A stretch of 18,242 nucleotides of DNA from Nitriliruptoraceae bacterium (GCA_007134165.1 SLLJ01000010.1:1-18242), one strand, 5' to 3'. Positions 7,978 through 15,382 are shown, counted from the stretch's first letter. Program-made: numbers and translations. Notes: a model not told the origin generated them from the sequence alone.

Positions 7978-8664
7978 GTGAGCGACCAAGACGAGCGCAT
8001 CGAGTTGGCCACCGTCGAACTGCTCGGTGCCCTGGCCTACGGACAGCTGCGTGCCTTCGAGTCCGCGGCGCGGGCGATCCGGTTCGCGGTCGGTACCGAG
8101 CACGCCGACGAGGTGGCCGGCTTCGCCCGCCACGAGCACGACGGCTACCTCGGCCTCCGGGACCTGCTGGCCGCCCGCACCGACCTGGCCTTCACGGTCA
8201 TGGACCGCCAGCGTCCGCACTTCGACCGCTACTTCGACCAGGCCCCGCTGGACGATTGGTTCGGGGCCTGCACCTTCTTCGCGCTCGGCCTGCCGATCGC
8301 CGCGGACTTCGGGCGCGAGATCGCCGGGGCGCTCGACGACGCGACCGCTGAGGTAGTGCTGGCCTCGATCGCCGACCGCGACCAGTTCGAGCGCAGCGCC
8401 ACCCGGGCGCTGTCCGAGCTGCTGGTCGACGATGAGGCCCGCGAGCGTGCGCGGGGGATCGTGGCCGACCTGCTCGGTCGCGCGCTGAGCGCCTATCAGG
8501 GCGTGATGTCGGACACCGACGCGCTGCGGGTGCTGCTCGAGGCCGACCGAGCCGAGGGCGAGACCTCCGAGCGGCGCGTCAAGCGCCTGGCGATCGAGGT
8601 CATCAGCGGCCACCGGCGGCGGATGGTCGCACTCGGACTCGAGGACCTCGACGACGTGGGCTGA
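7978..8664 (+). CDS. Ferritin-like fold protein related to tRNA hydroxylase MiaE (MiaE_2-type)
   Basis: A 228-aa all-helical protein that resembles the actinobacterial MiaE_2 family: the helix ATVELLGALAYGQLRAFE at the N-terminus, a central helix DDWFGACTFFALGLPIAADFGREIAG, and an end region HRRRMVALGLEDL. True MiaE is a diiron hydroxylase of the modified tRNA base ms2i6A; the actinobacterial relatives are mostly uncharacterised. Glu28, Glu53 and Glu114 lie where metal-binding glutamates would be expected. However, the E-x-x-H pattern I expect in helix 2 reads E-H-D-G here (53-56), and the later histidine region reads ADRDQF (132-137), so the metal site may be altered. Starts: GTG at 7978 with AAAGG eight nucleotides upstream; the frame extends further back but overlaps the IclR gene without coding character. 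It is probably co-transcribed with the IclR gene. Confidence 0.75.
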   Translation: MSDQDERIELATVELLGALAYGQLRAFESAARAIRFAVGTEHADEVAGFARHEHDGYLGLRDLLAARTDLAFTVMDRQRPHFDRYFDQAPLDDWFGACTFFALGLPIAADFGREIAGALDDATAEVVLASIADRDQFERSATRALSELLVDDEARERARGIVADLLGRALSAYQGVMSDTDALRVLLEADRAEGETSERRVKRLAIEVISGHRRRMVALGLEDLDDVG

Positions 8665-8696
8665 AACCGCCAGCAACGTGGCCGCATCGGGCGGTT
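8665..8696. terminator. Candidate bidirectional terminator hairpin
   Basis: Directly after the MiaE-like stop codon, AACCGCC (8665-8671) is the exact reverse complement of GGCGGTT (8690-8696), with an 18-nt loop. It occupies the whole 31-bp gap between two convergent stop codons, so it could end transcripts from both sides. There is no long T-run and the loop is large, hence moderate confidence. Confidence 0.42.
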
Positions 8697-9625
8697 CAGG
8701 CGGTGGCAGAGGTGGGATGTCCCCCGGACTCCTCGCCCGCTTGCTCGCCGGTCTCCGCCCCGTCGTGGGCCTCGTGAGGATCGGTGGTGCGCTCGTCCAG
8801 GGTGCGCCGCACCGTGAGCGAGTTGGTGACCAACTCGCCGAAGCCTTCCGGGTCGGCCAGCAGCCAGGAGTGACCCGCGTCGGCGATGATGTCGCCGGGG
8901 GCACCGGCGGCCTCGCACATCGCCAGGAAGGTCGCCTCGGGGACCACCGTGTCCTCCGACCCCCACAGGATCGACACCGGCAGGCCACGCTCGGCCAGGG
9001 TGGACAGTTCGGTGCGCAGGTCGGCCTGCCGGGCGAGATCCGCGGCGCGCCACACCGCCGCGGGGTTGGACAGCGCGTTACCCACGACATCGCGCAGCAC
9101 CACCGGCAGCACCCGCCGGTAGTCGCGCTGGCCGAACTCGGTGGGCAGGCGCAGTCCCCAGTCCCACAGGGGCCGATCGGCGAGCAGGCGGCCCTTGCGC
9201 TGTTCCTCGTCCTTCTTCCACACCGAACCGCCCACGGAGTTGACCAGCGTGAGCGAGCGGGCCCGGTCGGGGTAGTGCCAGGCGGTGGCCGTGGCCACGC
9301 CACCCCCGAAGGAGTGTCCGACGAACGCGGCGGGCTCGTCGACGTCAGCGTGCTCGAGCAGGGCATCGACCCAGCGGGCGAGCTTCTCGAAGGTGTACTC
9401 GCCGGGCAGTGCGTCGCTGCGTCCGAACCCGGGCAGGGCCGGTGCGAGCACGCGGGCGCCGGTGGCGGCGATCATCGGCAGCGCCTTGGCGTAGGAGCGT
9501 GCGCTCAATCCCCACCCGTGCAGGAAGATCACCGGGGGCCCATCGCCGGCCTCTCCGTACACCGCGGTGCGACCGTCGAGAGTGGTGCGGTGCCAGCGCA
9601 ACCTGCCGTCGGGTTTCCGGGCCAC
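8696..9625 (-). CDS. Alpha/beta hydrolase fold protein
   Basis: A 309-aa cytoplasmic alpha/beta hydrolase. The oxyanion-hole motif HGWG lies at 36-39, the nucleophile elbow GHSFGG has Ser105, the acid is probably Asp225 in WGSEDTVVP, and the base is His252 in DAGHSWLL, so a complete triad is present. A lid-like helical insertion runs from about 135 to 205. The last 30 residues are acidic and low-complexity (rich in Glu, Gly, Thr and His) and probably disordered. The frame is open back to 9823, but GGGGAGG at 9631-9637 lies five nucleotides from the GTG at 9625, so I start there. The gene converges on the MiaE-like gene and diverges from the F420 reductase gene. The substrate is unknown: esterase, haloalkane dehalogenase-like or meta-cleavage hydrolase are all possible. 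Confidence 0.88.
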   Translation of the reverse strand: MARKPDGRLRWHRTTLDGRTAVYGEAGDGPPVIFLHGWGLSARSYAKALPMIAATGARVLAPALPGFGRSDALPGEYTFEKLARWVDALLEHADVDEPAAFVGHSFGGGVATATAWHYPDRARSLTLVNSVGGSVWKKDEEQRKGRLLADRPLWDWGLRLPTEFGQRDYRRVLPVVLRDVVGNALSNPAAVWRAADLARQADLRTELSTLAERGLPVSILWGSEDTVVPEATFLAMCEAAGAPGDIIADAGHSWLLADPEGFGELVTNSLTVRRTLDERTTDPHEAHDGAETGEQAGEESGGHPTSATA

Positions 9626-9823
9626 CTGGGCCTCCCCATCGTTGCTGCGGGGCACGGGCACCCGGTGCCGGTGGAACTCGGTCGTGCCCGCAGCCGACGC
9701 CACGACCACGGCCGCACGGGGCGCGCCGTGTCTGGTGACGGAGTCTAGCGCATGGCGGTCCGCGGCCCGGGGTGCGTCGCCGGGCGCGGTCTGGCAGGAT
9801 CGGAGGCCGACGAGGAGCATCAC
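9626..9823. promoter_or_regulatory. Divergent promoter region between the hydrolase and F420-reductase genes
   Basis: This 198-bp region separates two divergent starts. On the minus strand TAGACT (complement of 9742-9747) fits a -10 pattern. On the plus strand CAGGAT (9795-9800) is a weaker -10 candidate ahead of the reductase, whose RBS GAGGAG lies just before the ATG. No convincing -35 boxes or operator symmetry were found. Confidence 0.35.
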
Positions 9824-10489
9824 ATGGTGGAGCGCATCGGGTTCGTCGGGGGCACCGGCCCCCTGGGCAAGGGGCTGGCGGCACGCTGGGCCCGGGCCGG
9901 AATCGTGACCGCGATCGGCTCACGCCGCGCCGAGCGCGGACAGCAGGCCGCCGCCGCCATCGCCGAGTTGGCCGGTGATGGCGCCGCCGAGGTCCTCGGT
10001 GGCAGCAATGTCGAGGTGGCGGCCGGCGCGGACGTGGTGCTGGTCACCGTCCCCTTCGGCGGTCTGGACGAGGCGCTGGCTCCGCTCGCCGAGCAGCTGA
10101 CGGACCGCATCGTCGTGAGTGCGGTCAACCCGCTGGCCTTCGACGCCGCCGGACCCCACCCGGTCCCGGTCGCCGAAGGCTCGGCCGCCGCGGCCGTGGC
10201 CGCCCGGCTGCCCGGCGCTCGCGTGGTGGGCGCCTTCCACTCGTTGTCGGCCCGGACGCTGGCGCGCGTCGAGCAGCCGATGGACGACGACGTGCCGGTG
10301 GTCGGGGACGACGAGCAGGCCGTGCAGGTCGTCGTGGAGCTCGCCGCCCGCCTCGAAGGCGTGCGGCCGTTGATGGCGGGGCCGCTACGCCTGGCCGGAC
10401 CGGTCGAGGACCTGACCACAGTGCTGCTCGCGCTCAACAAGCGCTACCGCGCGCATGCGGGCGTGCGCTTCAGCGGGATCGACCGGTGA
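9824..10489 (+). CDS. npdG: F420:NADP oxidoreductase-like protein (NpdG family)
   Basis: A 221-aa Rossmann-fold protein of the NADPH-dependent F420 reductase family, which moves hydride between reduced coenzyme F420 and NADP. The N-terminus carries the signature GFVGGTGPLGKGLAARWA, followed by GSRRAER, whose Ser and Arg residues suit the NADP 2'-phosphate. Further family-like blocks are VVLVTVPFGG, SAVNPLAF and AFHSLSARTL. The ATG at 9824 is preceded by GAGGAG about six nucleotides upstream; an earlier in-frame ATG at 9752 lacks coding support. The end overlaps the convergent pabC gene by 20 bp. No F420 biosynthesis gene (fbiA, fbiB or fbiC) is in the window, so F420 use by this organism is inferred. 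The alternative is a generic NAD(P)-binding oxidoreductase of the same fold. Confidence 0.85.
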   Translation: MVERIGFVGGTGPLGKGLAARWARAGIVTAIGSRRAERGQQAAAAIAELAGDGAAEVLGGSNVEVAAGADVVLVTVPFGGLDEALAPLAEQLTDRIVVSAVNPLAFDAAGPHPVPVAEGSAAAAVAARLPGARVVGAFHSLSARTLARVEQPMDDDVPVVGDDEQAVQVVVELAARLEGVRPLMAGPLRLAGPVEDLTTVLLALNKRYRAHAGVRFSGIDR

Positions 10490-11339
10490 TCTCGCGGGCC
10501 ACCTCGTCGCGGTAGCCGGCCTGCAGTCGCCGGGTCACCGGTCCCGGCGCCCCGGACCCGATCGGCCGATCGTCGACGGCGACGAGCGGCACGATCTCCC
10601 GGGTGGTGGCGGTCAGCAGCGCCTCGTCGGCGTCGAGCAACTCGGCGCCTGCGATCACACGCTGCGCGAGCGGGATGCCCAGCCGCTCGGCGACGGTCAC
10701 CACGACGCTGCGGGTCACCCCGGCGAGGACCCCGGCGGACAGTGGAGGGGTGACCAGACCACCGTCGTAGACGAGGAAGACGTTGCTGCTCGCCCCTTCG
10801 AGGATCTGGCCGTCGGCGCTGGTCAGCAGCGCCTCGTCCGCCCCCTGCTCGCGGGCGCGACGCCTCGCGGTGACCGCGACCAGGTAGGACACGGCCTTGA
10901 CGTGGGGCAGCTCCCGGGCCAGCGGCACCGTCACCGCGGTGGCGCTCGGTGGGGTGGGTCGCAGCGCGTGGGAGGTGACCACGACGGTGGGCGGGCCGCC
11001 GGGGGTTCCGGGGAACAGCGAGTGCGGGTCGATGGTCCCGGCCGACACCGTCAGGCGCAGGGCCGAGTCGGCGCCGCCCAGAGCCGCGAGGTTGGCGCTG
11101 GCCGTGGCCTGCACCGCCGCGGTCAACGGCTCGACCTCCCCCGCATCGAAGCCGAGCTCGGTGGCGCCGGCGCGGGCCCGATCGAGGTGCGCGGTGAGCC
11201 GGAACACGTGGTCGCCGTAGCTGCGCAACGTCTCGAACACGCCCTCGCCAGAGCGGAAGCCACGGTCGTAGACGGAGACGGTGGCCTGCTCGGCCGCCAG
11301 CAACTGACCGTCGACCCAGGCGAGCAGCGCGGCGCTCAT
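10470..11339 (-). CDS. pabC: Aminodeoxychorismate lyase (class IV PLP aminotransferase fold)
   Basis: Removes pyruvate from 4-amino-4-deoxychorismate to release p-aminobenzoate for folate synthesis. The 289-aa protein has the fold-type IV PLP features: VSVYDRGFRSGEGVFETLR near the N-terminus, the Schiff-base lysine Lys148 in HVKAVSYL, and the cofactor loop EGASSNVFLV starting at Glu181. It could instead be a D-amino-acid or branched-chain aminotransferase, since this family is hard to split by sequence. Position decides: its ATG overlaps the pabB stop codon in an ATGA arrangement (11336-11339), the classic sign of translational coupling to the enzyme that makes its substrate. An upstream ATG at 11627 in the same frame lies inside pabB and is not used. 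The 3' end overlaps the convergent reductase gene by 20 bp. Confidence 0.9.
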   Translation of the reverse strand: MSAALLAWVDGQLLAAEQATVSVYDRGFRSGEGVFETLRSYGDHVFRLTAHLDRARAGATELGFDAGEVEPLTAAVQATASANLAALGGADSALRLTVSAGTIDPHSLFPGTPGGPPTVVVTSHALRPTPPSATAVTVPLARELPHVKAVSYLVAVTARRRAREQGADEALLTSADGQILEGASSNVFLVYDGGLVTPPLSAGVLAGVTRSVVVTVAERLGIPLAQRVIAGAELLDADEALLTATTREIVPLVAVDDRPIGSGAPGPVTRRLQAGYRDEVAREITGRSR

Positions 11340-12775
11340 CCCGCCACCACCCGGGTGGCCGAGACCGCCCGCAGGAAGGCGGCGGCCTTGTCGAGGCTCT
11401 CGGCGTGCTCGGCGCGGGGGTCGGAGTCGGCCACCACCCCGCCCCCGGCACCGTGGTCGACGGTGCCGTCGTGGTGCAGCACCGCCGTTCGGATCGCGAC
11501 CGAGAGTCCGGCGGCTCCCGGGGCCAGGAACCCGATCGCGCCGCAGTAGAAGCCGCGGCGCACCGGCTCGAGGGCGTCGATGATCGCCATGGAACGCACC
11601 TTGGGGGCGCCGGTGACCGAGCCGCACGGGAAGGTCGCGCGCAGCAGGTCACCGTAGCCCAGCCCCGGCGCGAGCCGCCCCTCCACGGTCGACACCAGGT
11701 GCCAGACGGTGGGGTGGGCCTCGAGCCGGGCCAGCTCTGGAACCCGCACGCTGCCTGGCCGGCAGATCCGGCCCAGGTCGTTGCGCTGCAGGTCCACGAT
11801 CATGACGTTCTCGGCCCGGTCCTTGGGCGAGGTCATCAGGTCGTCGGCGAGCGCGGCGTCGAGCAGCGGGTCGGTGGCCCGGGGTCGTGTGCCCTTGATG
11901 GGACGGGTGCGTACGTGCCCCCGGTCCACCGCGAGGAAGGTCTCGGGGGAGATCGACGCCAGGCCGGTGCGGGGCAGCGCTGCGCCGTGCACGGGGGTGC
12001 TGTGGGAGCGCAGCGCCCGGTACAGCCCGTGGACCCCGCCGGGCCAGCGGGCGGTGATCCGCTGGCTGAGGTTGACCTGGAAGCTGTTGCCCGCCGCGAT
12101 CTGCGCGAGCGCGGCCCGAACGGCGGCCTCATAGGCCGGGCCGGGCAGCGAGGTCCGGACGGGTTCAGCGGTCGGTCTCGGGTCGTCGGCGGGCGGTGGT
12201 GGGGCGGCGATGCGCGCGCGCACCGCGGCCAGCCGCGCGTCGAGCCCGTGCCAGCCGCACGGCCCGCTCAGCGACCTGGCGAGCAGCAGCGCCCGGTCAC
12301 GGGAGGGTGCGACGGCCACGACCACCTCGGCGACCCTCAGGTCGAGGTGTGGGGTGCGCCGGTCGTCGCGGGCCAGCGTCGGCAGCCGCTCGATGCGTCG
12401 GGCCAGGTCGTAGCCCACGGCACCGACCAGGCCGCCGGTGAAGGCAGGCAGGTCGGGGTCGCGAGGGGTGTCGGGAACCAGTCCACGCGGCGCGCACCAG
12501 GCATCGAGTGCGCTCAGCGGGTCGGTACCGAGGTCCTCGGTGCCGCGGCGGGTGATCCACCGCGTCCGGTGGCCGTCGTCGATCAGGCGCTCGGGCTGGT
12601 GGGGCGCCACGTAGGACCAGCCCGAGTCGAGCGGTGACTCGAGCAGGTCGCAGGGGGCCAGCGCCCGCACCAGCGCGTCGAGGTCGACGGCGCCGGCCGC
12701 GGTGCGCGGCGCTGCGGCCAGGGCCTGCACGCGCAACTCGCCGGGGCGGACGGTGGCCCGCAGGGTCGTGGTCAC
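11336..12775 (-). CDS. pabB: Aminodeoxychorismate synthase component I
   Basis: Converts chorismate plus ammonia to 4-amino-4-deoxychorismate, the first step to p-aminobenzoate. The 479-aa chorismate-binding enzyme has an N-terminal Anth_synt_I_N-like region (about 30-190) and the catalytic domain (about 210-475). PIKGT at 292-296 with Lys294 is the PabB hallmark; TrpE has alanine there. MIVDLQRND (325-333) and PCGSVTGAPK (383-392) are the other family motifs. The glutaminase partner PabA is not in this window and must come from elsewhere, perhaps shared with TrpG. The GTG at 12775 overlaps the stop of the upstream 80-aa gene as GTGA, and no independent RBS is evident, so translation is likely coupled. 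An ATG at 12895 in frame lies within that upstream gene. The downstream gene is pabC. Confidence 0.93.
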   Translation of the reverse strand: MTTTLRATVRPGELRVQALAAAPRTAAGAVDLDALVRALAPCDLLESPLDSGWSYVAPHQPERLIDDGHRTRWITRRGTEDLGTDPLSALDAWCAPRGLVPDTPRDPDLPAFTGGLVGAVGYDLARRIERLPTLARDDRRTPHLDLRVAEVVVAVAPSRDRALLLARSLSGPCGWHGLDARLAAVRARIAAPPPPADDPRPTAEPVRTSLPGPAYEAAVRAALAQIAAGNSFQVNLSQRITARWPGGVHGLYRALRSHSTPVHGAALPRTGLASISPETFLAVDRGHVRTRPIKGTRPRATDPLLDAALADDLMTSPKDRAENVMIVDLQRNDLGRICRPGSVRVPELARLEAHPTVWHLVSTVEGRLAPGLGYGDLLRATFPCGSVTGAPKVRSMAIIDALEPVRRGFYCGAIGFLAPGAAGLSVAIRTAVLHHDGTVDHGAGGGVVADSDPRAEHAESLDKAAAFLRAVSATRVVAG

Positions 12776-13014
12776 GCCGAGGACGGCACGCCGTACTTGC
12801 GTCGGAAGTCGGCGTCCTGGAGGTCCTCGAGGTCCTGGGTCAGCTCGGTCTGGAAGGCGTCGGCCTGTACCTCGTCGCTGAAGGTCTGCGCCCACACCAG
12901 CGCTCCGGTGGCGGTCACCTGCAGTTGCACGTCGATCATGACGGCACCGTCGTAGCCGCCGCGGCGCCGGGAGAGCACCCGGAAGTCGCGGCGGGGTCGT
13001 CGTGCCTGGCTCAC
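12772..13014 (-). CDS. Small hypothetical protein heading the pabB-pabC operon
   Basis: An 80-aa protein that I do not recognise. The first ~25 residues are Arg-rich (QARRPRRDFRVLSRRRGG). The rest looks like a compact alpha/beta unit: strands around VMIDVQLQVTATGALVWAQTF, then an acidic helix DEVQADAFQTELTQDLEDL and a tail DADFRRKYGVP. There is no signal peptide or membrane segment. GGAGG lies four nucleotides before the GTG at 13014; an ATG at 13041 extends the frame upstream without an RBS, and an internal ATG at 12939 would give 54 aa. The stop overlaps the pabB start by four bases (GTGA), so pabB translation probably depends on it. The coding character is supported by this overlap, but the function is unknown. 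Confidence 0.68.
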   Translation of the reverse strand: MSQARRPRRDFRVLSRRRGGYDGAVMIDVQLQVTATGALVWAQTFSDEVQADAFQTELTQDLEDLQDADFRRKYGVPSSA

Positions 13015-13088
13015 GCTGCCTCCAGCCGTCGGTCGCGCCACGTTGGGGACCGGACCGGCGTGAACCGTACCGGCGTCCGCCGGGCGAC

Positions 13089-13098
13089 CGCTACCCTG
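13089..13098 (+). promoter_or_regulatory. Candidate extended -10 element for the adenosyltransferase operon
   Basis: CGCTACCCTG contains the TANNNT-type hexamer TACCCT and is identical to the element in front of clpP. It lies 28 nt upstream of the GTG at 13127, leaving a leader just long enough for the RBS. No -35 match stands out at 16-19 bp. Confidence 0.35.
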
Positions 13099-13126
13099 CG
13101 CGCCGCCGAGGCCGAACGGAGCGCGG

Positions 13127-13672
13127 GTGAAGGTCTACACCAAGCGGGGCGACGATGGGACGACTGGGCTGCTCTACGGCGGTCGGGTCGACAAGCACGA
13201 CCTGCGCACCACGGCCTACGGAACCGTCGACGAGACCTGCAGTGCGCTGGGTCTGGCGCGCTGCGAACTCGACGGGGACCTGCACGACGAGGTCCTGACC
13301 ATCCAGCGCGAGCTGTTCGTCATCGGGGCCCAGCTGGCCACCAGGGCCGACGACTGGGCGCGGCTCGAGGTCGGGATCAGCCGGGTCGACGATGCCATGG
13401 TGGATGCGCTCGACGCCCGGATCGACGCCTGTGTGGCCCGCCACCCGCTGCCGACCGCGTTCGTGGTGCCGGGCGGAAACCGCGCGGCCGCCGCACTCGA
13501 CCTCGCGCGCACGGTCTGTCGCCGGGCCGAACGGCACGTGGTCGCCATGCAACGGGAGGGCCTGCTGCCGGACCTCGCGCCGGTCCGTTACCTCAACCGC
13601 TGCGCGGACCTGCTCTACGTGCTCGCGCGCGAGGTCGAGGGCGAGCACCTGCTCTCGCGTGAGGACGACTGA
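13127..13672 (+). CDS. PduO-type ATP:cob(I)alamin adenosyltransferase
   Basis: Transfers the adenosyl group of ATP to cob(I)alamin to make coenzyme B12. The 181-aa protein matches the PduO/MMAB family along its length: the ATP-binding N-terminus YTKRGDDGTTGLLYGGRVDK (4-23), YGTVDET (31-37), FVVPGGN (112-118), the arginine-rich helix ARTVCRRAERH (127-137) and YLNRCADLLY (155-164). The GTG start has GGAG six nucleotides upstream. The next gene begins two nucleotides after its stop and encodes a BtuF-like fold, which supports a shared cobalamin role. It is divergent from the pab operon across 112 bp, too short for a typical cobalamin riboswitch. Symbols such as pduO, cobO and mmaB are all used for this family, so none is assigned. 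Confidence 0.93.
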   Translation: MKVYTKRGDDGTTGLLYGGRVDKHDLRTTAYGTVDETCSALGLARCELDGDLHDEVLTIQRELFVIGAQLATRADDWARLEVGISRVDDAMVDALDARIDACVARHPLPTAFVVPGGNRAAAALDLARTVCRRAERHVVAMQREGLLPDLAPVRYLNRCADLLYVLAREVEGEHLLSREDD

Positions 13673-13674
13673 GC

Positions 13675-14436
13675 GTGCCCGGCGGGCCGCAACGGATCGT
13701 CTCGTTGGTGCCGAGCCTGAGCGAGACGGTGTGGGCCCTGGGTCTCGCCGAGCGGGTCGTGGGCCGCACCGAGTACTGCGTGTCCCCGCCGGGCGCCTTC
13801 CCGCACGCTCGCGAGGTGCGGGGCACGAAGAACCCGGACGTCGCCGCGATCCGCGAACTCGCGCCCGACCTCGTGCTCGCCGACCGCGAGGAGAACCGGG
13901 AACTCGACGTGCGCCGGCTGCGTGAGGCCGGACTCGAGGTCCACGTCACCGGGGTACGCCGCGTGTCGGACGTCGCGCGTGAACTCGAGCGGCTGGGGGC
14001 GGTGCTCGGCGTACCGGGACCGGCTGAGCGGCTCGCGATCGAGATCTGGATGGGTCTTGATCGGGCCGTCCCCGCCCGCCCCGCGCTGCGGGCGGTCTGC
14101 CCGGTGTGGTGGGACGGGCAGACGCGCTGGTGGATGCTCGGGCGTGACACCTACGCCGGCGACCTGCTGCGGGTGGCTGGCTTCGACACGTGGCCCGATG
14201 AGCCCGCCAGCCGCTACCCCGAGCAGCTCACCGAGGCGGTGCGGGCCTCGCTCCCCGAGGTGGTGCTGCTGCCCGACGAGCCCTACGCCTTCGGGCCGGG
14301 ACAGGCCGCACCGGTGACGCACGCCGACACGCAGGTGCGTCACGTCCACGGCCAGGCGCTGCTGTGGTGGGGGCCACGGACCCCGGGCGCGATCGCGGAC
14401 CTCGCCGCGCTCGCCCGGGGACTACGGGCTCAGTAG
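13675..14436 (+). CDS. BtuF-like helical-backbone metal receptor protein lacking a signal peptide
   Basis: A 253-aa protein with the class III substrate-binding fold used by cobalamin and siderophore receptors. Typical blocks are RIVSLVPSLSETVWALG at the N-terminus, VGRTEYCVSPPG, the helix entry around NPDVAAIRELAPDLVLADREEN, and the C-terminal lobe from about 150 with GRDTYAGDLLRVAGF and LPEVVLLPDEPYAF. The protein starts directly with the first beta strand. No signal peptide, lipobox cysteine or membrane segment is visible, and a longer frame would run into the preceding gene. It starts two nucleotides after the adenosyltransferase stop (GTG at 13675), so the two are translationally coupled. 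No ABC permease or ATPase follows. A cytoplasmic cobalamin-binding or chaperone-like role is therefore an inference; a wrongly lost export signal is the alternative. Confidence 0.82.
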   Translation: MPGGPQRIVSLVPSLSETVWALGLAERVVGRTEYCVSPPGAFPHAREVRGTKNPDVAAIRELAPDLVLADREENRELDVRRLREAGLEVHVTGVRRVSDVARELERLGAVLGVPGPAERLAIEIWMGLDRAVPARPALRAVCPVWWDGQTRWWMLGRDTYAGDLLRVAGFDTWPDEPASRYPEQLTEAVRASLPEVVLLPDEPYAFGPGQAAPVTHADTQVRHVHGQALLWWGPRTPGAIADLAALARGLRAQ

Positions 14437-15275
14437 ACGTGCTCCGGTCCCGGGTACTCACCGTCGGCGACCTCGCTGACGAACGCCTTGACGGCCCCCG
14501 AGATCTCGCTGCGCAGGTCCGCGTAGGTCTTCACGAAACGCGGCAGGCGGCCCGAGGTCAGGCCCAGCAGGTCGTGCCAGACGAGCACCTGGGCGTCGGT
14601 GTGTCCTCCGGCCCCGATGCCGATGGTGGGTACCGCGACCGCCTCGGTCACCCGGCGTCCGAGGTCGGCGGGCACGCCCTCGATCACGATCGTGAACGCG
14701 CCGGCTTCGGCCAGTGCCTGCGCGTCCTCGACGATGCGTTGGGCGGCGCGGTCGTCCCGGCCCTGGACCTTGAACCCTCCGAACTGGTGGACCGACTGGG
14801 GGGTCAGCCCGAGGTGGCCCATGACGGGGATGCCGGCGCGGACCAGGTGCGCGGTGACCTCGATCATCGGCCCACCGCCCTCGAGCTTGACGGCCCCCGC
14901 GCCGCCCTCCTTGAGCAGCCGGGTGGCGGAGGCCAGTGCCTGCGACGGGCCGTCCTGGTAGGTGCCGAAGGGCAGGTCCCCCACGACCAGCGCCCGCCGG
15001 GCCCCGCGCGACACCGCCCGGGTGTGGTGGATCATCTCGTCGAGGGTGACCGGCACGGTGGTGTCGTAGCCGAGCACGACCATGCCCAGCGAATCGCCCA
15101 CCAGCAGCACCGGTACCCCCAGCTCATCGAGCAGGGCGGCAGCGTTGGCGTCATAGGCGGTGATCATCGCGAAGCGCTCACCGCGCTCCTTGGCGGCCCG
15201 CAGGTCGTGGATCGTGACCGGACGGGAGGACGCGCCGAGGCCGGTCGCGCCATCGACGGCAGCATGCACAGACAC
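14430..15275 (-). CDS. panB: 3-methyl-2-oxobutanoate hydroxymethyltransferase (ketopantoate synthesis)
   Basis: Transfers the one-carbon unit of methylene-tetrahydrofolate to 2-oxoisovalerate, the first committed step to pantothenate and CoA. The 281-aa TIM-barrel protein keeps the metal ligands Asp61 (VGDSLG), Asp100 (VGDLPFGTY) and Glu132 (KLEGG), and the catalytic Glu199 in VIEGVP; their spacing matches E. coli PanB closely. Other family blocks are ITAYDA, HLGLTPQS and PTIGIGAG. AGGAAGG at 15285-15291 lies nine nucleotides from the GTG at 15275, which I chose; a second GTG two codons later is possible, and the ATG at 15368 has no RBS. The stop overlaps the end of the convergent BtuF-like gene by seven bases. 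Its folate cofactor ties it functionally to the nearby pab genes. Confidence 0.96.
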   Translation of the reverse strand: MSVHAAVDGATGLGASSRPVTIHDLRAAKERGERFAMITAYDANAAALLDELGVPVLLVGDSLGMVVLGYDTTVPVTLDEMIHHTRAVSRGARRALVVGDLPFGTYQDGPSQALASATRLLKEGGAGAVKLEGGGPMIEVTAHLVRAGIPVMGHLGLTPQSVHQFGGFKVQGRDDRAAQRIVEDAQALAEAGAFTIVIEGVPADLGRRVTEAVAVPTIGIGAGGHTDAQVLVWHDLLGLTSGRLPRFVKTYADLRSEISGAVKAFVSEVADGEYPGPEHVY

Positions 15276-15382
15276 CTTCGTCAACCTTCCTGCCGGCCCG
15301 GATCGGGTCCAGCGGTTCGTCGGTCGGTGTGGTGCGACCAGTTTGCCGGCTCCGCCGGGCTGATGCACGTCGAGAAGTCACC

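Noticed and set aside
7612..9366. Long minus-strand frame crossing the MiaE-like and hydrolase genes
   Set aside because: It runs through two real genes in wrong frames, and its product is compositionally biased with no motif.
10497..11652. Second minus-strand frame over pabC
   Set aside because: Arg-rich shadow; pabC in the neighbouring frame has the PLP lysine and the EGASSN loop.
11336..12775. Anthranilate synthase TrpE
   Set aside because: The PIKGT motif with lysine and the overlap with pabC point to PabB; TrpE has PIAGT.
13015..13126. Cobalamin riboswitch before the adenosyltransferase gene
   Set aside because: The gap is only 112 bp, shared with a divergent gene, and I found no B12-box-like sequence.
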